Below, piece by piece: positions 32,774-43,755 of a stretch of 64,000 bases of DNA. The position numbers and the translations under genes are program-made. The notes under the pieces are model-generated. The model made no database searches. It was given only the letters and a program-made list of their open reading frames with translations, and was not told where the DNA came from. The stretch is from Cristatella mucedo (taxonomy: Eukaryota > Bryozoa > Phylactolaemata > Cristatellidae): contig WPIO01000171.1 in assembly GCA_009760855.2 (NCBI GenBank), positions 124,001-188,000 of the forward strand, read 5' to 3'. Position 1 is the stretch's first letter, and each line of letters opens with the position of its first letter.

Positions 32774-34261
32774 CTGCAGCCCTCGCAGTCGAGTTGCCAG
32801 CCAAACTCGACGACGTCGACATTACGTTCGATGCTTCAATGTCCGGCTCCTCTGCGACAGGTTGCGACTTAACTAGTGGGTTCGCATTGCCGGCCGCTGG
32901 CACCAGATCGGCTGCTTGGCTGCTGAAGCCTACAAGCGGCAGCGCACGCAGGCCCTCGTACAATGGAGGCTCGCTGCAGGCGCAACCGAAACAAAAGGAC
33001 CAACATCGCCATCTGGAGCAGACAGCAGCTGAAGGAGACAGCAGCTAGAGCAGACAGCAGCTGAAGCTGACAGCCTGGAAGAGAAGGGAACTCTTATTCC
33101 ACGTGCCACGCCCTTAAATACAGCAGGCAAAGGAGTCGCATTGAGACCTATTCTCTATCGAATCTTGCTGCGACGACCCAGTCAGCATGGTCCGGCACCA
33201 GAGCTCGGAGAAACATGCACGATGAATAGCATGGCAAACATTGAGTACTGTCTCGTGGCACTGCTGCCTTCCTCTCCATGGCAGCTAACAGCAAGGCAAA
33301 TCCTGACTAGCAAGCAGGTAATCAAATGCTCACTGGTGCAGCTGCAGGTGGGGGATTAACCAGGCCTAAATCATGCTAACATTAGCAGGAAAAGTGACAC
33401 TTAAGAGACATATATCAATCAGCAGGTTCTAACAGGTCCTCCTCACAGAGAAAACAAACCAAGACACGAAACAATACACATGGCACGAATTTCACATACC
33501 ATTAACAGACTCCCGGCTGGAGGACAGAGACAGAGAGAGGGAGAGATGGACCCCTCTCTCTGTCTCTAGCACTCTTCTCACTTGCTCTCTTTTCTTTCTC
33601 CCTCACTCCTTTTTCACATACACTCCTTCCCCTCTTCCTGTCTCTTCCCTTCTCCATCTCTCTCCCTCCCCCAAGCGAGAGGTGAGCCAAAACAAAGATA
33701 AGACAGAGACAAAAAGATTGCAGGCCGGCCGCGACCAGGCTGGTGGTGGAATCACTTTTTGGCCCATCCTCAAAGCAACCGGCTCAATCTAAGGCAGCAG
33801 TAGGTAAAAGCCTGACTCACTCGGCTGGCCAACGCCTGACCACCATCAGGATTCGAAAAAATCCTCAGGATCTAGGATATGCAAAATTAAACCCTGAGGT
33901 CAGAGGAATTCGTACAGCCTGATTTTGCAGGCAATAACCTGGTGGAAGAGAGGCAGCATCTTTTCGGGACCAGCTTAATGAACACTGCTGTTGCACCAGT
34001 GACCAGAGGTTGTAGACCACAATGTAGCCATGCACAATCTGAGTCTGTGAATTTTTAATAGAGGCACAAACAAGTTAAAGGCAAAGCTGGAGGCTCACTA
34101 GCTGTATTCTTACAGCACATTACACAGCACAGCAATGAGAGAACCACTGCAGGCTGATGCCATGCCAGAATGCTGATATCTAAGTGTTTACAGTGCACAA
34201 CTCGAATGTAGGCGAAACTGGAGACAAGCGAAATGCTGCCGAACGCCACCTTCACCTTCAC

Positions 34262-34357
34262 CTTGCTGTTCATCCGCTGACACAGCAAGGCTTTTGTCCA
34301 GCACCTTGACAATGCAGCCTCCCAAGTCGCATGCAGCCAGAGGCTCCCTGCATGCAT
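34262..34357 (-). CDS. RAP1GDS1: RAP1GDS1 (SmgGDS) ARM exon
   Basis: The acceptor is GTGCTGTGTTGCAG and the donor AGCAAG|GTGAAG; 96 nt, phase 1-1. The reading frame gives CREPLAACDLGGCIVKVLDK then SLAVSADEQQ, aligned with human AEKDLESAKLVQILHRLLADERS. This frame is too short to stand out as an ORF and was found by carrying the phase from the exon at 35481-35660. The donor lies in a triple GGTGAA repeat, so two further donors 6 and 12 nt downstream would keep the frame (see findings). Confidence comes from the phase match at both ends and the DL...LVxxL...ADE pattern. Confidence 0.75.
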
Positions 34358-34756
34358 CTGCAACACAGCACAGCAGCGCCCTCTACTGAATTTTGCAGCA
34401 CACCAACTAGCCATACATGGCGCACCAACTAGCAATAGACTGCAACAGAAGTCTACTTCCAGCAGACGAGACAATTACAGCTGGCCAAGAAAGCATGCCC
34501 TTCTGGCAAGCCACTGCAGTGGCACATGTCGGCACAAATGAGAGGCAACAGCAGGCAACTCGAAGGCCGAAAAAGGAAATTTGGACGTCACTACTTCAAT
34601 CGTCAAAACGAACGTTCATTTCAAAGACCCTTTAATTTATGTCTAGACCCAACATAACCTATGCTCGAAGTACACGATACAAAGGCAGCCGTTCTGTACA
34701 AATCAAAGGCAACAAAGTTAACGGCAGTTGCTGGTGCTACAATAAACCAGCACAGC

Positions 34757-34946
34757 ATATATATGTATGTATGTATGTATGTGTATATGTATATACACAC
34801 ACATGCACGTGCATGCATGCACCCGCGCACGCACGAACGCAAGCACGCGCACACGCACACACACATGCACACACACATGCACGCACCCACGCACGCATGC
34901 ACACGCACACACGTGCACACACACACATGCGCGCGCACATACATAA
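34757..34946. repeat. (GTAT)n/(CA)n-rich microsatellite
   Basis: ATGTATGTATGTATG units followed by interrupted CACA, GCAC and CATG units. Apparent Cys/Val and His/Thr frames over it are repeat artefacts. It lies in a RAP1GDS1 intron. Confidence 0.95.
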
Positions 34947-35480
34947 GGTGAGAGCTTCCTATTGGCACATCTGACGGATGACTGCCATTATTCGATCGAG
35001 AGATGCTTCTTTTCAGAGTGCTTGTACTCGCCATTGCCAGCACTACGGTGGCACCAGGTGGCGCAGCAGTTGCCTGGCTACTCGTGTGGCGGACCAGGCA
35101 CCCTTACACCCCGGCATTTCCCCTAAGGAGCAGCTACCGGCAAACGATTGCTGCAATGCCAGGTGGCTCAGCTGCAGCTGATCGAGAGCTGCTGCAAGTG
35201 ATACCACCTCCTTCAGAGGGGACACGCAGTCAGGAAGCTGTGTTGCTCGATGTGGCGTCCCATCTTATTTGCATGCTAACCTGCTATCAATCTCTCAAAC
35301 TCTACAAAGTGGTAGCACTATCAAAACCGACTGCTCACATGGCCACAGTGCGAACAGACGGTGGTAAAGTCGGTAGATCCCTTATCCTCTCGCTCTTGAA
35401 TGTCCCTGATTCTATCTGTCTTTGTTGCTGACTGTCATTGTCTCTCTTCTCATACAGTAGAGCGCTTGCTGGCCACTCAC

Positions 35481-35660
35481 CGGGTTGAGAGCGCAGGGCA
35501 AGCAGCAGAGCCACAATCGCTTCGCCCTGCATCAGGATGTGCTCCGTATCGAGCAGTGCAAGCAGTGCTGGCACGGCGCCTGCGTCTGCCACCACGTGAC
35601 CAATCAGATCTCTCTGGTCGGCAGCATTCTTAACAGTCCAGGCGAGAAGACGCATTGCCT
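35481..35660 (-). CDS. RAP1GDS1: RAP1GDS1 (SmgGDS) ARM exon
   Basis: SmgGDS is an all-armadillo-repeat protein that binds C-terminally polybasic small GTPases (Rho, Rap and Ras family), aiding their prenylation, trafficking and exchange. This 180-nt exon (acceptor GGCTTGCAGCAG, donor CCCG|GTGAGT, phase 1-1) encodes AMRLLAWTVKNAADQRDLIG, DAGAVPALLALLDTEHILMQ and GEAIVALLLAL. It aligns without large gaps to human NRLLSALIRHSKSKDVIKTI, SGGIKHLVTMATSEHVIMQN and EALVALALIAAL: one complete ARM unit with the diagnostic HVIMQNEA helix. A NAGNAG acceptor allows a start at 35663 with one extra residue. Confidence 0.93.
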
Positions 35661-35734
35661 CTGCTGCAAGCCAACATGAGAACAGCAGATGACGGAGCGG
35701 AGCCATGCTGTCACAAGGAGGGAAACAGAAACAA

Positions 35735-35833
35735 TAATAATATTACATTTGATATAGCGTCCTCAGAGAACTCAATATCTTTCTAAGCATTTTACATTTG
35801 CTGCAAAGAAAGCACGATCGAGTGGTTAGTACC

Positions 35834-35834
<1 letters not shown>
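35735..35834 (-). mobile_element. LINE-B 3' tail in a RAP1GDS1 intron
   Basis: AATAATAATATTACATTTGA, TAGCGTCCTCAGAGAACTCA, ATATCTTTCTAAGCATTTTA, CATTTGCTGCAAAG. It stops next to the (AG)n tract. Confidence 0.75.
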
Positions 35835-35911
<77 letters not shown>

Positions 35912-35920
35912 AAAAGAGAG
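35835..35920. repeat. (AG)n microsatellite, (CU)n in the RAP1GDS1 transcript
   Basis: About 36 pure AG units on the + strand (35835-35907), then an AG-rich edge to 35920. In the sense transcript this is a pyrimidine tract beginning about 8 nt after the donor of the exon at 35929-36012. Confidence 0.95.
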
Positions 35921-35928
35921 ATACTGAC

Positions 35929-36012
35929 CTCTGCAAATCTGGTTCGACTCATGGTCGCTGGCAAGGGTGACCACTTGCCTAAGGAAGTTCACGTCTAAGG
36001 CAAGCACCTTTG
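35929..36012 (-). CDS. RAP1GDS1: RAP1GDS1 (SmgGDS) short ARM exon
   Basis: 84 nt, phase 1-1. The acceptor is TATCACAGTTTCTGCAG and the donor TGCAGAG|GTCAGT. It encodes KVLALDVNFLRQVVTLASDH then ESNQICR, following VDKQ of the previous exon. Human has IDAQAEAAEQLGKNVKLVERLVEWCEAKDHAGVMGES in this place, so the animal here has a shorter connecting segment. The donor is weaker than most in this gene and is followed at once by the (CU)n tract. Skipping would remove 28 residues in frame. Confidence 0.85.
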
Positions 36013-37124
36013 CTGCAGAAACTGTGATATGAAATAGGAATAATTAGTTGCCTGGTAAGACACTGCTGAAGCTAGTAGTACGCGCAAGCACTGACAAAGC
36101 TAGCACGGCTGTCCCAGGCATACCACACACCACAAAACCGGTGGCAGTGGGAACATAGACAGGGTAGGAAGTGATCACTTTAGATCAGCCAGCAGCAGGC
36201 AGCAGGGCTGCAGCTGTTGTGACAGCCCACTACTGCAGCTGCCAAATGTCAGATGCATGATACACAACGGTTGGTCGACACTCTAGGCTCGGATTTCTTA
36301 GATCAGGGATACAATGCCCAAGGATAGAACGACATATTCTACTTTCTATTTAATGCAGCAGTATCCTTCGAGGTGATTAAAGCACTTTATCAACGTGACT
36401 GACTGTTCAGACAATATTCTATTTTTTAAAGTGTTTAACAGGAGCATGCACTGTCTGCACTGTTGGCATAAATAGAGACAGCCACCATTGAGATCGAATA
36501 CAATAAGTGCATGCCTGCACCTGCTGCTATAGTTGATAGTAATTGTACCTCAGACAGGTTTACAGGGCGAATCCAGCACCTGACAGGCAGCGCTGATCAC
36601 TTATTCTTGTTCACATGGCCTGAGGCCACAATGTCACGAGACTAGGACATGATCTTACGGCAATTCCTTGGCAGCAATAGGCACTTATGCCACAGCTGCA
36701 TCCACAAAAATAATCATATACTTCGGTCAAGCACCTTAAGAGAACTGAAAATTGCCTATGCACTTTACGCAAGCCGGATAAGAAAGGGTCAATTGGGTTT
36801 ACTGATAACATGCACAGTTCCTGCACGCATAGGGGCACAAAGCAAATTTCATACGAACAGAGCAAATGCAGTGAGGGCTCACAAGATTACAGATAGCCAC
36901 ACAGCATGAGCAGATGCAGACCGAGCAGCCATGGCTGGGCACAAGCTGCTGCTAGCGACACCTGACACCTGAACCCTCGGGTGAACTTCTCAGATGAACC
37001 AGAATAGGCAAGGCTGAGAAGGGGAGGTCACAATCGTCGCCAGCTGCCACCAATGTATATGTGAAACCTTCTAACACAAACTCAATACTACTAACTCAAT
37101 AGAGAATTCAATTATCTTTAAAAA

Positions 37125-37265
37125 TAATATAAAATATAACTCATTTGCATAGCAACCTAAAAGAACTTGATCTATATCCAGGCGTTTCACATGTGCCACT
37201 GGGCCCGACCTCACGACCTTGGTTGCCAGAGGTGAGCACCTTAACCCCTGGGGTCAAACTAGAGT
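37125..37265 (-). mobile_element. SINE-1 copy
   Basis: Reversed: CTCATTTGCATAGCAACCTA, AAAGAACTTGATCTATATCC, CAGGCGTTTCACATGTGCCA, then reversed boxes GGGCCCGACCTCACGACCTT and CACCTTAACCCCTGGGGTCA. Confidence 0.72.
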
Positions 37266-37584
37266 GGTGGACTCCTTGGTTCAGTGCCAAATGATGTGTA
37301 GAGCTTCACTGAACTGTTTACAGCTTAGGCTGTGAGGAGGATGGACAATGGAAAACTCTGTAGGACTGGCATGCAGACTAAACTAAACAGCAATCAATCA
37401 ACTGGGGGGAGGGGGAGGTAGGAGCAGGAGGGGTAGGGGCTCTCCGACAAACGCATCCCCTGCCGGCAAGCTCCCAGCCTCCCCCAGCACGTCATCGGGA
37501 CCCCTCGTCCTGAGACCTGCTGACGCCTCGCCTGCCAAAGCGCTTAGCAAGGCCAGCAAGCATCGAGCAATGCAAAATAAGCTA

Positions 37585-37623
37585 CTGTCACGCATCGGCC
37601 GGGTCATGGCCGATGCGTGACAG
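37585..37623. repeat. Perfect inverted repeat, 16-bp arms, 7-nt loop
   Basis: CTGTCACGCATCGGCC and GGCCGATGCGTGACAG are exact reverse complements around GGGTCAT. It lies about 130 nt beyond the donor of the exon at 37755-37886 in the sense direction. Confidence 0.97.
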
Positions 37624-37754
37624 CATTTTTAGCATAGCACGACACATCTTGCTCGCTCGAGCAGCTGATATCTGACGACAGTCTGCAAGCGTCAGCGTGC
37701 CTCGCGTGCAGCGAACATTCGCCTGCCCACAGGACGAGAGTGGCAGTAGCTCAC

Positions 37755-37886
37755 CCTGCTTATCGACCAGCAGCCGCAGTGCTGCAAGAGCCCTGGCCTT
37801 CACGGGGCTGCCGGCTGATGCCGAGGTGACGTGTGACATGAGCACTGGCAGACTGTCACATTCTATTAGGCACTTCTTTCCGACCG
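37755..37886 (-). CDS. RAP1GDS1: RAP1GDS1 (SmgGDS) ARM exon
   Basis: 132 nt, phase 1-1. The acceptor is TTATTGTCAACAG and the donor AAGCAGG|GTGAGC. It encodes VGKKCLIECDSLPVLMSHVT, SASAGSPVKARALAALRLLV and DKQ, in line with human VINKAKMLSAGVTEAVLKFL and PPVQFKLLGTLRMLIDAQ. The join with the previous exon (C+CG) gives Pro, producing VAVSPVGKK beside human LAIPVINKA, which supports the splice model. It is one ARM unit: a short helix, then the conserved P-V-x-x-R/K helix preceding LRLLVD. Confidence 0.92.
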
Positions 37887-38134
37887 CTGTTGACAATAAC
37901 GAAAATACACAAGCTTTGCAGGAGCCCTAGGCCATGTCATATGCGTCAACGACTACGCCATGTCATGCCAAGGAAAACCACAGTTGCAGTTGCTCGTCAT
38001 GCACAAAGAGCTCAGAACATAGTGTGAAGACAACATTCAGATCTATGCAATCATACACAAATACTGTTGTGAACCTATCTAACGTGCATCTAATGCACCA
38101 AAAGCCCCTTGAGGTTTGCCGGAAACGTTTCCAG

Positions 38135-38200
38135 CATAACACCTGCTTAGTCTTCGTGGCTTCGTGGAGTTGCAGACCGAGATACATACACACTTGGACT
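38135..38200 (+). mobile_element. LINE-A 3' end fragment
   Basis: ACCTGCTTAGTCTTCGTGGC, TTCGTGGAGTTGCAGACCGA, GATACATACACAC: the conserved LINE-A terminal block and tail. Confidence 0.65.
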
Positions 38201-38614
38201 AATGTGTGCCAGAATTCTGCCGGCTTTTGTCAAGCCAGCATAACTCCGAGAATGGAGCCTCAATTTAATTTCCTGATGATAAAGAATGTATTGCCACGTC
38301 TAAGTAAACGTGATATAAAAATGAATGGAATCTGAACCGAATCTACAAAAAAGTACTTAGGAAATAGTGCCAATGCTGTGATAGAGCACCAAAGAGATCT
38401 CGTGGCTGAGCGTCAGTGTAGGCAAATTTTTAAGTCGGGTGCCAATTTTCATGAGAAAGCCACCCCTTCCCCTCCCCTGCCAACGGTGTCTGGTACGAAG
38501 CCCAGGTGTCAGGCATGCCACCGTTACTTGCTAAATCAGTCGACCACTGCCACTTGGCAGTCGCTGGGAGACTGGAAATGAAGGCTGATGAACTAAACCA
38601 GAGAAACAGGCAAG

Positions 38615-38679
38615 ATGAAGGAAGAGAGAGCAAGAGAGAGGCAAACAGAGACCGTGAGAGAGAGAGAGAAATGGAGGCG

Positions 38680-38734
<55 letters not shown>

Positions 38735-38808
38735 GAGAGAGAGAGAGGAGAGAGGAGAGAGAGAGAGAGATGGAGGCGAGAGAGAGAGAAAGAGAGAGAG
38801 AGAGTACA
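38615..38808. repeat. (AG)n microsatellite, interrupted
   Basis: AG units with repeated gatggaggcgagag and gggag interruptions, in a RAP1GDS1 intron. Arg/Glu and Ser/Leu frames are artefacts. Confidence 0.95.
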
Positions 38809-38929
38809 CAGCACTAGCAAAAAATACTCATGGGTCTTGAGTTTGAACCTTCCAACTTTTTTAGCTTGAAGTAATAACAATCTTATTTTCGGGTAAAATA
38901 AGAGAAATTGAATGCCTGCGGGCTTTGCT

Positions 38930-39045
38930 GAACTCGACTATCTTCTACAAATATTTGCAGCATATGTAAAGTACCTTGAAAGTGATTTAGTCCCTTAAAA
39001 CATTAGACAAATGTTATTATTGTTATTATTATCATTACAAGCAAT
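38930..39045 (+). mobile_element. LINE-B 3' tail
   Basis: TTTGCAGCATATGTAAAGTA, CCTTGAAAGTGATTTAGTCC, then (TTA)n-like sequence. Confidence 0.7.
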
Positions 39046-39925
39046 GTCTACATAAAGAGCACAACGCCCCACTCTCAAGTTGCAAAGCTAACCAAAAGAT
39101 GCAATTATGTCCATCACAAGTGGATGATTAAAATCTTATATGGCTAATCCTACAAGCCATATTCTGAGGCAATGACTAACCATTGAAACATCCAGTCGCA
39201 TATCCTCGATACACCTGGAAAAGCATTATGACGGCTTGGCCTTGATTACTCGGATACTCAACAACTGCATGCATCTGCAAGCTGTACAGATTGCAACACT
39301 CTCAGATACCGTTACCCGATTACAAGTGAAGCACTCATAGAGTAACCAGCTAACTCATGGCGGCACCTATACAAGAGCATGTGTAAACACAATCTAACTA
39401 TGGCTGAGCATAAAGGCTTAGGGAAAGAGCCTGGCCCTCTTTATGGACCCATCGGTCAGAGTGTGACTAGTATCTTTGCAGCCCGACACGCTCAATCTAC
39501 TTTCCTATGTTTAGCTGCCTCTGGCTAGGTAAAGGTCTGGCCCCCTCCTAGCCTTAATCTCAACAATGCCCAGTGTTGGAGCAACGTCATTTCACTAAAG
39601 TGTGACTGTCACTATCTTCTTCAAGGCAGCACCAGCAACTTTTCCTGACTGCAATAGCGCTGCCACAGCTTTGCGGTCGGAGCCTGTCTCCTAAAGAGTC
39701 ACGATCATGCCTTGTCGAGCACCAGTAAGCAGCACGGTAATCGCCTGTTTCTTGCCAAGAGGCAGTTGAGGATATACCACGTAAGCAGCACGGTCATGCA
39801 TTTTGAGGTGACGACATTCATTCAACCCGGTGGAGGCTTGAACTAAAAATCATCGCCAACATTGTTGTAATCCAAAAGCGAAAAAGGCGATCGATCGTGA
39901 CCGGGCACCAGTCGATCTGACTTAC

Positions 39926-40090
39926 GAGAAACGGCAACATTTCGGGCAGCATTGAGGATGGCATAGGTCAGCTGGCCTTTGTCATGGCTATTGTTGGAGC
40001 TTTCGCTTGTTTCAGAGATCTGAAGGTCACGCAGCAATCTCACGAGCACCGGCACAACGCCTTTGCTTAGAAGCAGCTGCACATTAGCAT
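39926..40090 (-). CDS. RAP1GDS1: RAP1GDS1 (SmgGDS) ARM exon
   Basis: 165 nt, phase 1-1, with an excellent acceptor TTTTTCTCTTTCTTGCAG and donor TTTCTC|GTAAGT. It encodes ANVQLLLSKGVVPVLVRLLR, DLQISETSESSNNSHDKGQL and TYAILNAARNVAVS. Human SmgGDS has ANCIHMVDNGIVEKLMDLLD, RHVEDGNVTVQHAALSALRN and LAIP: the same ARM repeat, with a Ser/Asn-rich loop about ten residues longer in this animal. The G+AT join rebuilds the Asp of the human NDAN motif as GDAN. Confidence 0.95.
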
Positions 40091-40394
40091 CTGCAAGAAA
40101 GAGAAAAAGTGAGCCAAGGCAGAATGCTTGCCAGGCCTACTCGAAATCATTTAACCCACAAGCTGCTGCCCTGCCCATACAGAAGGAACGCTTATCAGAA
40201 AGATGATTGTCAATTAAGATGGTTATAATAAGAGCTTGAAAGAATGTTTCCAAACAGGGTCACTTTTTACAATTAAGAGGAAGCCCATAACACGTTACTG
40301 GCCAACAGTAACATTACTGTGACTATGAGTTCAGCTACAAGACTATACATAAACGACCATGGTGGACGACATGCTGTTCACGGTGCTAATTTTA

Positions 40395-40700
40395 GCACCA
40401 ATAATAATACATTTTTCCAACACCTTAAAAGAACTAAATCTCTTTCTTGACACTCCACTTCATATAGGCTGAAAAAAAGTATATCAACAGAACAATATTA
40501 ATACATGTACAATTGCAGCAAGCACAAGTGTACAAGTGACACACAGACAGAGCACATGCTGCAACGAACAGGTGTGGTTCTAATTTCCTTTTAAATGTTG
40601 AATGAGGGGCAGTGGTATTCTCAGCGGTAGCAAGATCGAGGTTTTGGGTGGCAGGATCATCAGATCACTCGAATCCAAGATGATTCAACCTAGAGTACCG
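40395..40700 (-). mobile_element. LINE-B 3' end
   Basis: Reversed tail AATAATAATACATTTTTCCA, AGAACTAAATCTCTTTCTTG, then the 3' coding edge TTCCTTTTAAATGTTGAATG and AGGGGCAGTGGTATTCTCAG. Confidence 0.6.
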
Positions 40701-42400
40701 ATGTAAATGATGTTAGTGGTTGACATCACTCGGTTTCAAATGGAACTCTTTGGCAGTCTTTGACTGACAATAGATTATAGCTGGCAGCAGCAAAGCTTGC
40801 AGCTCCTGACTTGCTAGAAGGCAGAGGGAACTCACTCATAGGCAAAGATGTGTGTGCTTTCGGGGATGCAGTTGTTGGACAGTACATACGAATGTAACCT
40901 TGGAGGCCTAACCCAGGCAAGTGAAGCATGACTCTGTACTGTGTACACAGCCTAGTACTCAAAGCTTGGTCTCTTCATACCACGGTCTGCTCAGAAGGCT
41001 GATGCATGCACTTGCCAGGCAAGTGAATAACCACTGGCTACCAGCTGCCGGCCAGCGGCTGCAAGCAGACCCTAGTTCTGAGTCTTACCTCATACGGTTC
41101 GTTACCCTCTCAAACTCTTATGGCAGAATGGCTTCCACCGACAACCGATACCAGTCGGCCATATATGTATAGCAGCACTCAGAAGCTAGTTCTGGTATTT
41201 ACTATCGAATTGATATCTAAGGCTGTGTAGCCAGTGTTTATCAACTAACCAGATTTAGCAGATCTGATTCGGAGGATGCTTTCTTGAAGCTACACGCAGC
41301 TATCCCTTCTCGAATATTCGTCATATAGGCAAGTGTGCATTTCCTTGCTAATGTTTGCTCAGGGTTGCTTTCGAGGACACCTTGCAGTCGCATGTAATGC
41401 TGCTGAGTCGATGGGGGGGCCAGGCCGGCACTTCCGGCTACACGGCCAGGACTGTCATCGTGCTCGGCACACGGTCACGTGGTAAGCCAGCCAGCAGGGT
41501 TTCGGGCCACGTCTGCACAGATAAAAGCGTGGATCGTGAGGAAGAACGGGTGAGCACCCGGTGAGAGACTAGCCTGGGCACTGTGCTCCTTCGGAGCAAG
41601 CAAGCGGACAGAGAGTGGCCGGCCACACCTTCAAAGCAGTCACAGAGGTCTTCTCCGAGTGCCCAAGTACTCTCAGTCTGGCAGGGCAGTCCGGACGGCT
41701 GCTAGGCCAAGCTGATCGCCAGACCCTGCCAACCTCTGCCCTCCATTTACTCTTACTCGTCTCACTGCTCACCTCTTGTTGCAGGCTTGGAGGCCTACAG
41801 GGCCTACAGCTCGATCGATCATAGCATGCGATAGATACTACAGCAGGGGCCGACTGTGGCTCAGGCTCGAGCTGGAGGCACGATACCACCCTACAAGAGG
41901 ATGGAAAGAAGCCCGCGAATCTGTAGCTGTATAGGTCAGGCAGCCTGGCCTCGTTAAAAACTAGCCAACCGATTGTATTAGCCAAGGAAACGTCCAACGC
42001 AGCCGGTGATAGCAACTTTTGAGCTCCGATCAAGAATCCTAAAATGATGAAAAAGACGCCACAACCAAATCACGCATCTACACACCAGGAAGGTGCTACA
42101 AGCCAAAATTCATCTCGATCCGGCAGACGGTAAGTTGCTCCAGGGCATCATAGGGGATAAGCCAGGCTAACTTTCCATGTAATGTTCTTGCCTCCTACCC
42201 TCCCCCCAGGAAGAGAACTTGGCAGAAATACCACAACCAGACTGATTCACTTTAGAAGCTGAACTTTCAATGACCTTTAGTCAGAATCTGTAAGACCAGG
42301 GCAATCTTAATGCTCAAGTGCTGCCAGTCAATGCCACAGCTGCAGCTTCTGCTAAAAATTACTTGTCACTTTTCCACCACTGCTGCTGCTGCCACTGATG
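40701..42400 (-). other. RAP1GDS1 intron, no feature recognised
   Basis: Several open frames on both strands, for example 41569-42033 on the minus strand, but no ARM-like sequence, splice pair of the right phase or repeat family that I can name. Confidence 0.5.
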
Positions 42401-42404
42401 TCAT

Positions 42405-42505
42405 TTTAACTGCCAATGTTGGCAGCAGAAGCTTGTGCTCTGCACGTCCTAGACTGTGGAACTTTCTGCAGCAAGTTTTAGGAAAAGACAACATAACAAG
42501 ATCAT
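42405..42505 (+). mobile_element. LINE-A fragment, C-terminal coding part
   Basis: + frame reads NVGSRSLCSARPRLWNFLQQ, matching [20 protein letters not shown] of the 12.4-13.9 kb copy. Confidence 0.75.
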
Positions 42506-42509
42506 AAAA

Positions 42510-42835
42510 TAATAACATTTAGTTTTCTATCTCGTACCCAAAGAGAACTTAATCTCTATTCAGGCACTTTATAACTCGCTGCATGAGAAGCAAGAGTAAT
42601 CTCTCCCGGAGCTGACTTCGGCACATCTTTTCCAGCAGTCCTACACACGGTTACCTTAGGTCTTAGACAAGGGTTCAGGTGCTTGCTCTTAATGAACCAG
42701 ACTGTGGCATTGAGTCCTGCAGTAGGCAATCCTTTATTGCCCACTGCAAGTTGTACAGAAAGCCAGTACGGCTCTTGTGCTACTATATAAATGAGGTTAC
42801 TGAATCACCTAACTTTTTTCAATTCCACACAATTC
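42510..42835. mobile_element. LINE-B tail (reversed) followed by SINE-2 (+)
   Basis: 42500-42590: reversed tail with AGAGAACTTAATCTCTATTC and AGGCACTTTATAACTCGCTG. 42655-42835: SINE-2 with GTTCAGGTGCTTGCTCTTAA, GGCAATCCTTTATTGCCCAC, GGCTCTTGTGCTACTATATA and a T-rich end. Confidence 0.65.
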
Positions 42836-43755
42836 ATTACCTCGCAGGCCCTTAGCTGAGCCTCTCACCTTTTTTTTAGCTGAGTAAGATGCTGTCTGTC
42901 AGCAACTGTATGCACACCGAAAGCCACTCAGACTTTGGGTGCACCATCTAAAACTCTTCAGCTCAACTACCACTCAGTCTGCGATTTGATGGGGCAACAG
43001 ACCGAGATAGATATACTGCTGCCATGATCACTGGGGAAACTGCATCAAGCGGCCTTTGCTGCTGTTAGTGCTATGGCAGCTGAAGCCACTGCAGCCACAA
43101 TTGGCTGCTGTAGAATTAGCGACTGATGATGATGCTAACAAAATTTACCATTAAAACCGAGTAAACGTTCAGTCATATAGGTACAAGAACATGCAGGTAC
43201 AGTTAAATGTTTAAGCGGCCGGCCAAACTTATCAGAAAGGTTCCAGCTTTCTCTGGTAAATCATCCTGTACTGCTTTCAGGAAGCATTACTTTGCATCTG
43301 CCTACAGCCATTGTGGTACATAAACATCTCACATATCAATAATTAATAAATAACCTAGGCTTGCAAGAAGAGACTCCACCGTGATTTCTACTTACCTGGT
43401 TTATGCAGATTGCTGTAGACATGATTTTTGCTCATAACCGAAGCTATTTCACGAAGGCATTGACTTATCACCTCAAAGAAGACAACTACTGAAGTGATAC
43501 GAATAGTTGCCAATCTCACACTTTGCTTCAAAGCATTTCATGCGCAATGAGCCTACAGCTGTCTGCCGTGGCTGGGTAAGGCAGCTGAGCGTGCCCTGAT
43601 TTCAACAGGGGTGCCCATGTTTAAGACACGTCCATGCGAGTGCAAGCTCCAGTAATGAATGACCTGCTTACGACTTGGATTGTTAAAATCTTGAAAGCAG
43701 ACCTAGTATGGAACAGTGCTGTAAAGACTCCACCTGGCTTCATCATGGACGCCAC

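Larger units (their letters stand above)
36013..37754 (-). other. RAP1GDS1 intron with repeats and hairpin
   Basis: Contains a reversed LINE-B-like tail (about 36700-36790), a SINE-1 (37125-37265), G/C-rich DNA at 37400-37560 and a perfect inverted repeat at 37585-37623. No additional exon of matching phase is visible. Confidence 0.7.

Noticed and set aside
32743-33048. + strand 101-codon frame overlapping the RAP1GDS1 exon at 32708
   Set aside because: Low-complexity Ala/Ser frame antisense to a better-supported exon; no splice or family support.
34621-35043. Cys/Val and His/Thr-rich frames
   Set aside because: They follow the (GTAT)n/(CA)n microsatellite; no domain and no splice support.
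35043-35225. Minus-strand frame first considered as the last RAP1GDS1 exon
   Set aside because: It fits the phase but does not resemble the SmgGDS C-terminus; the exon at 34262-34357 fits both phase and sequence much better.
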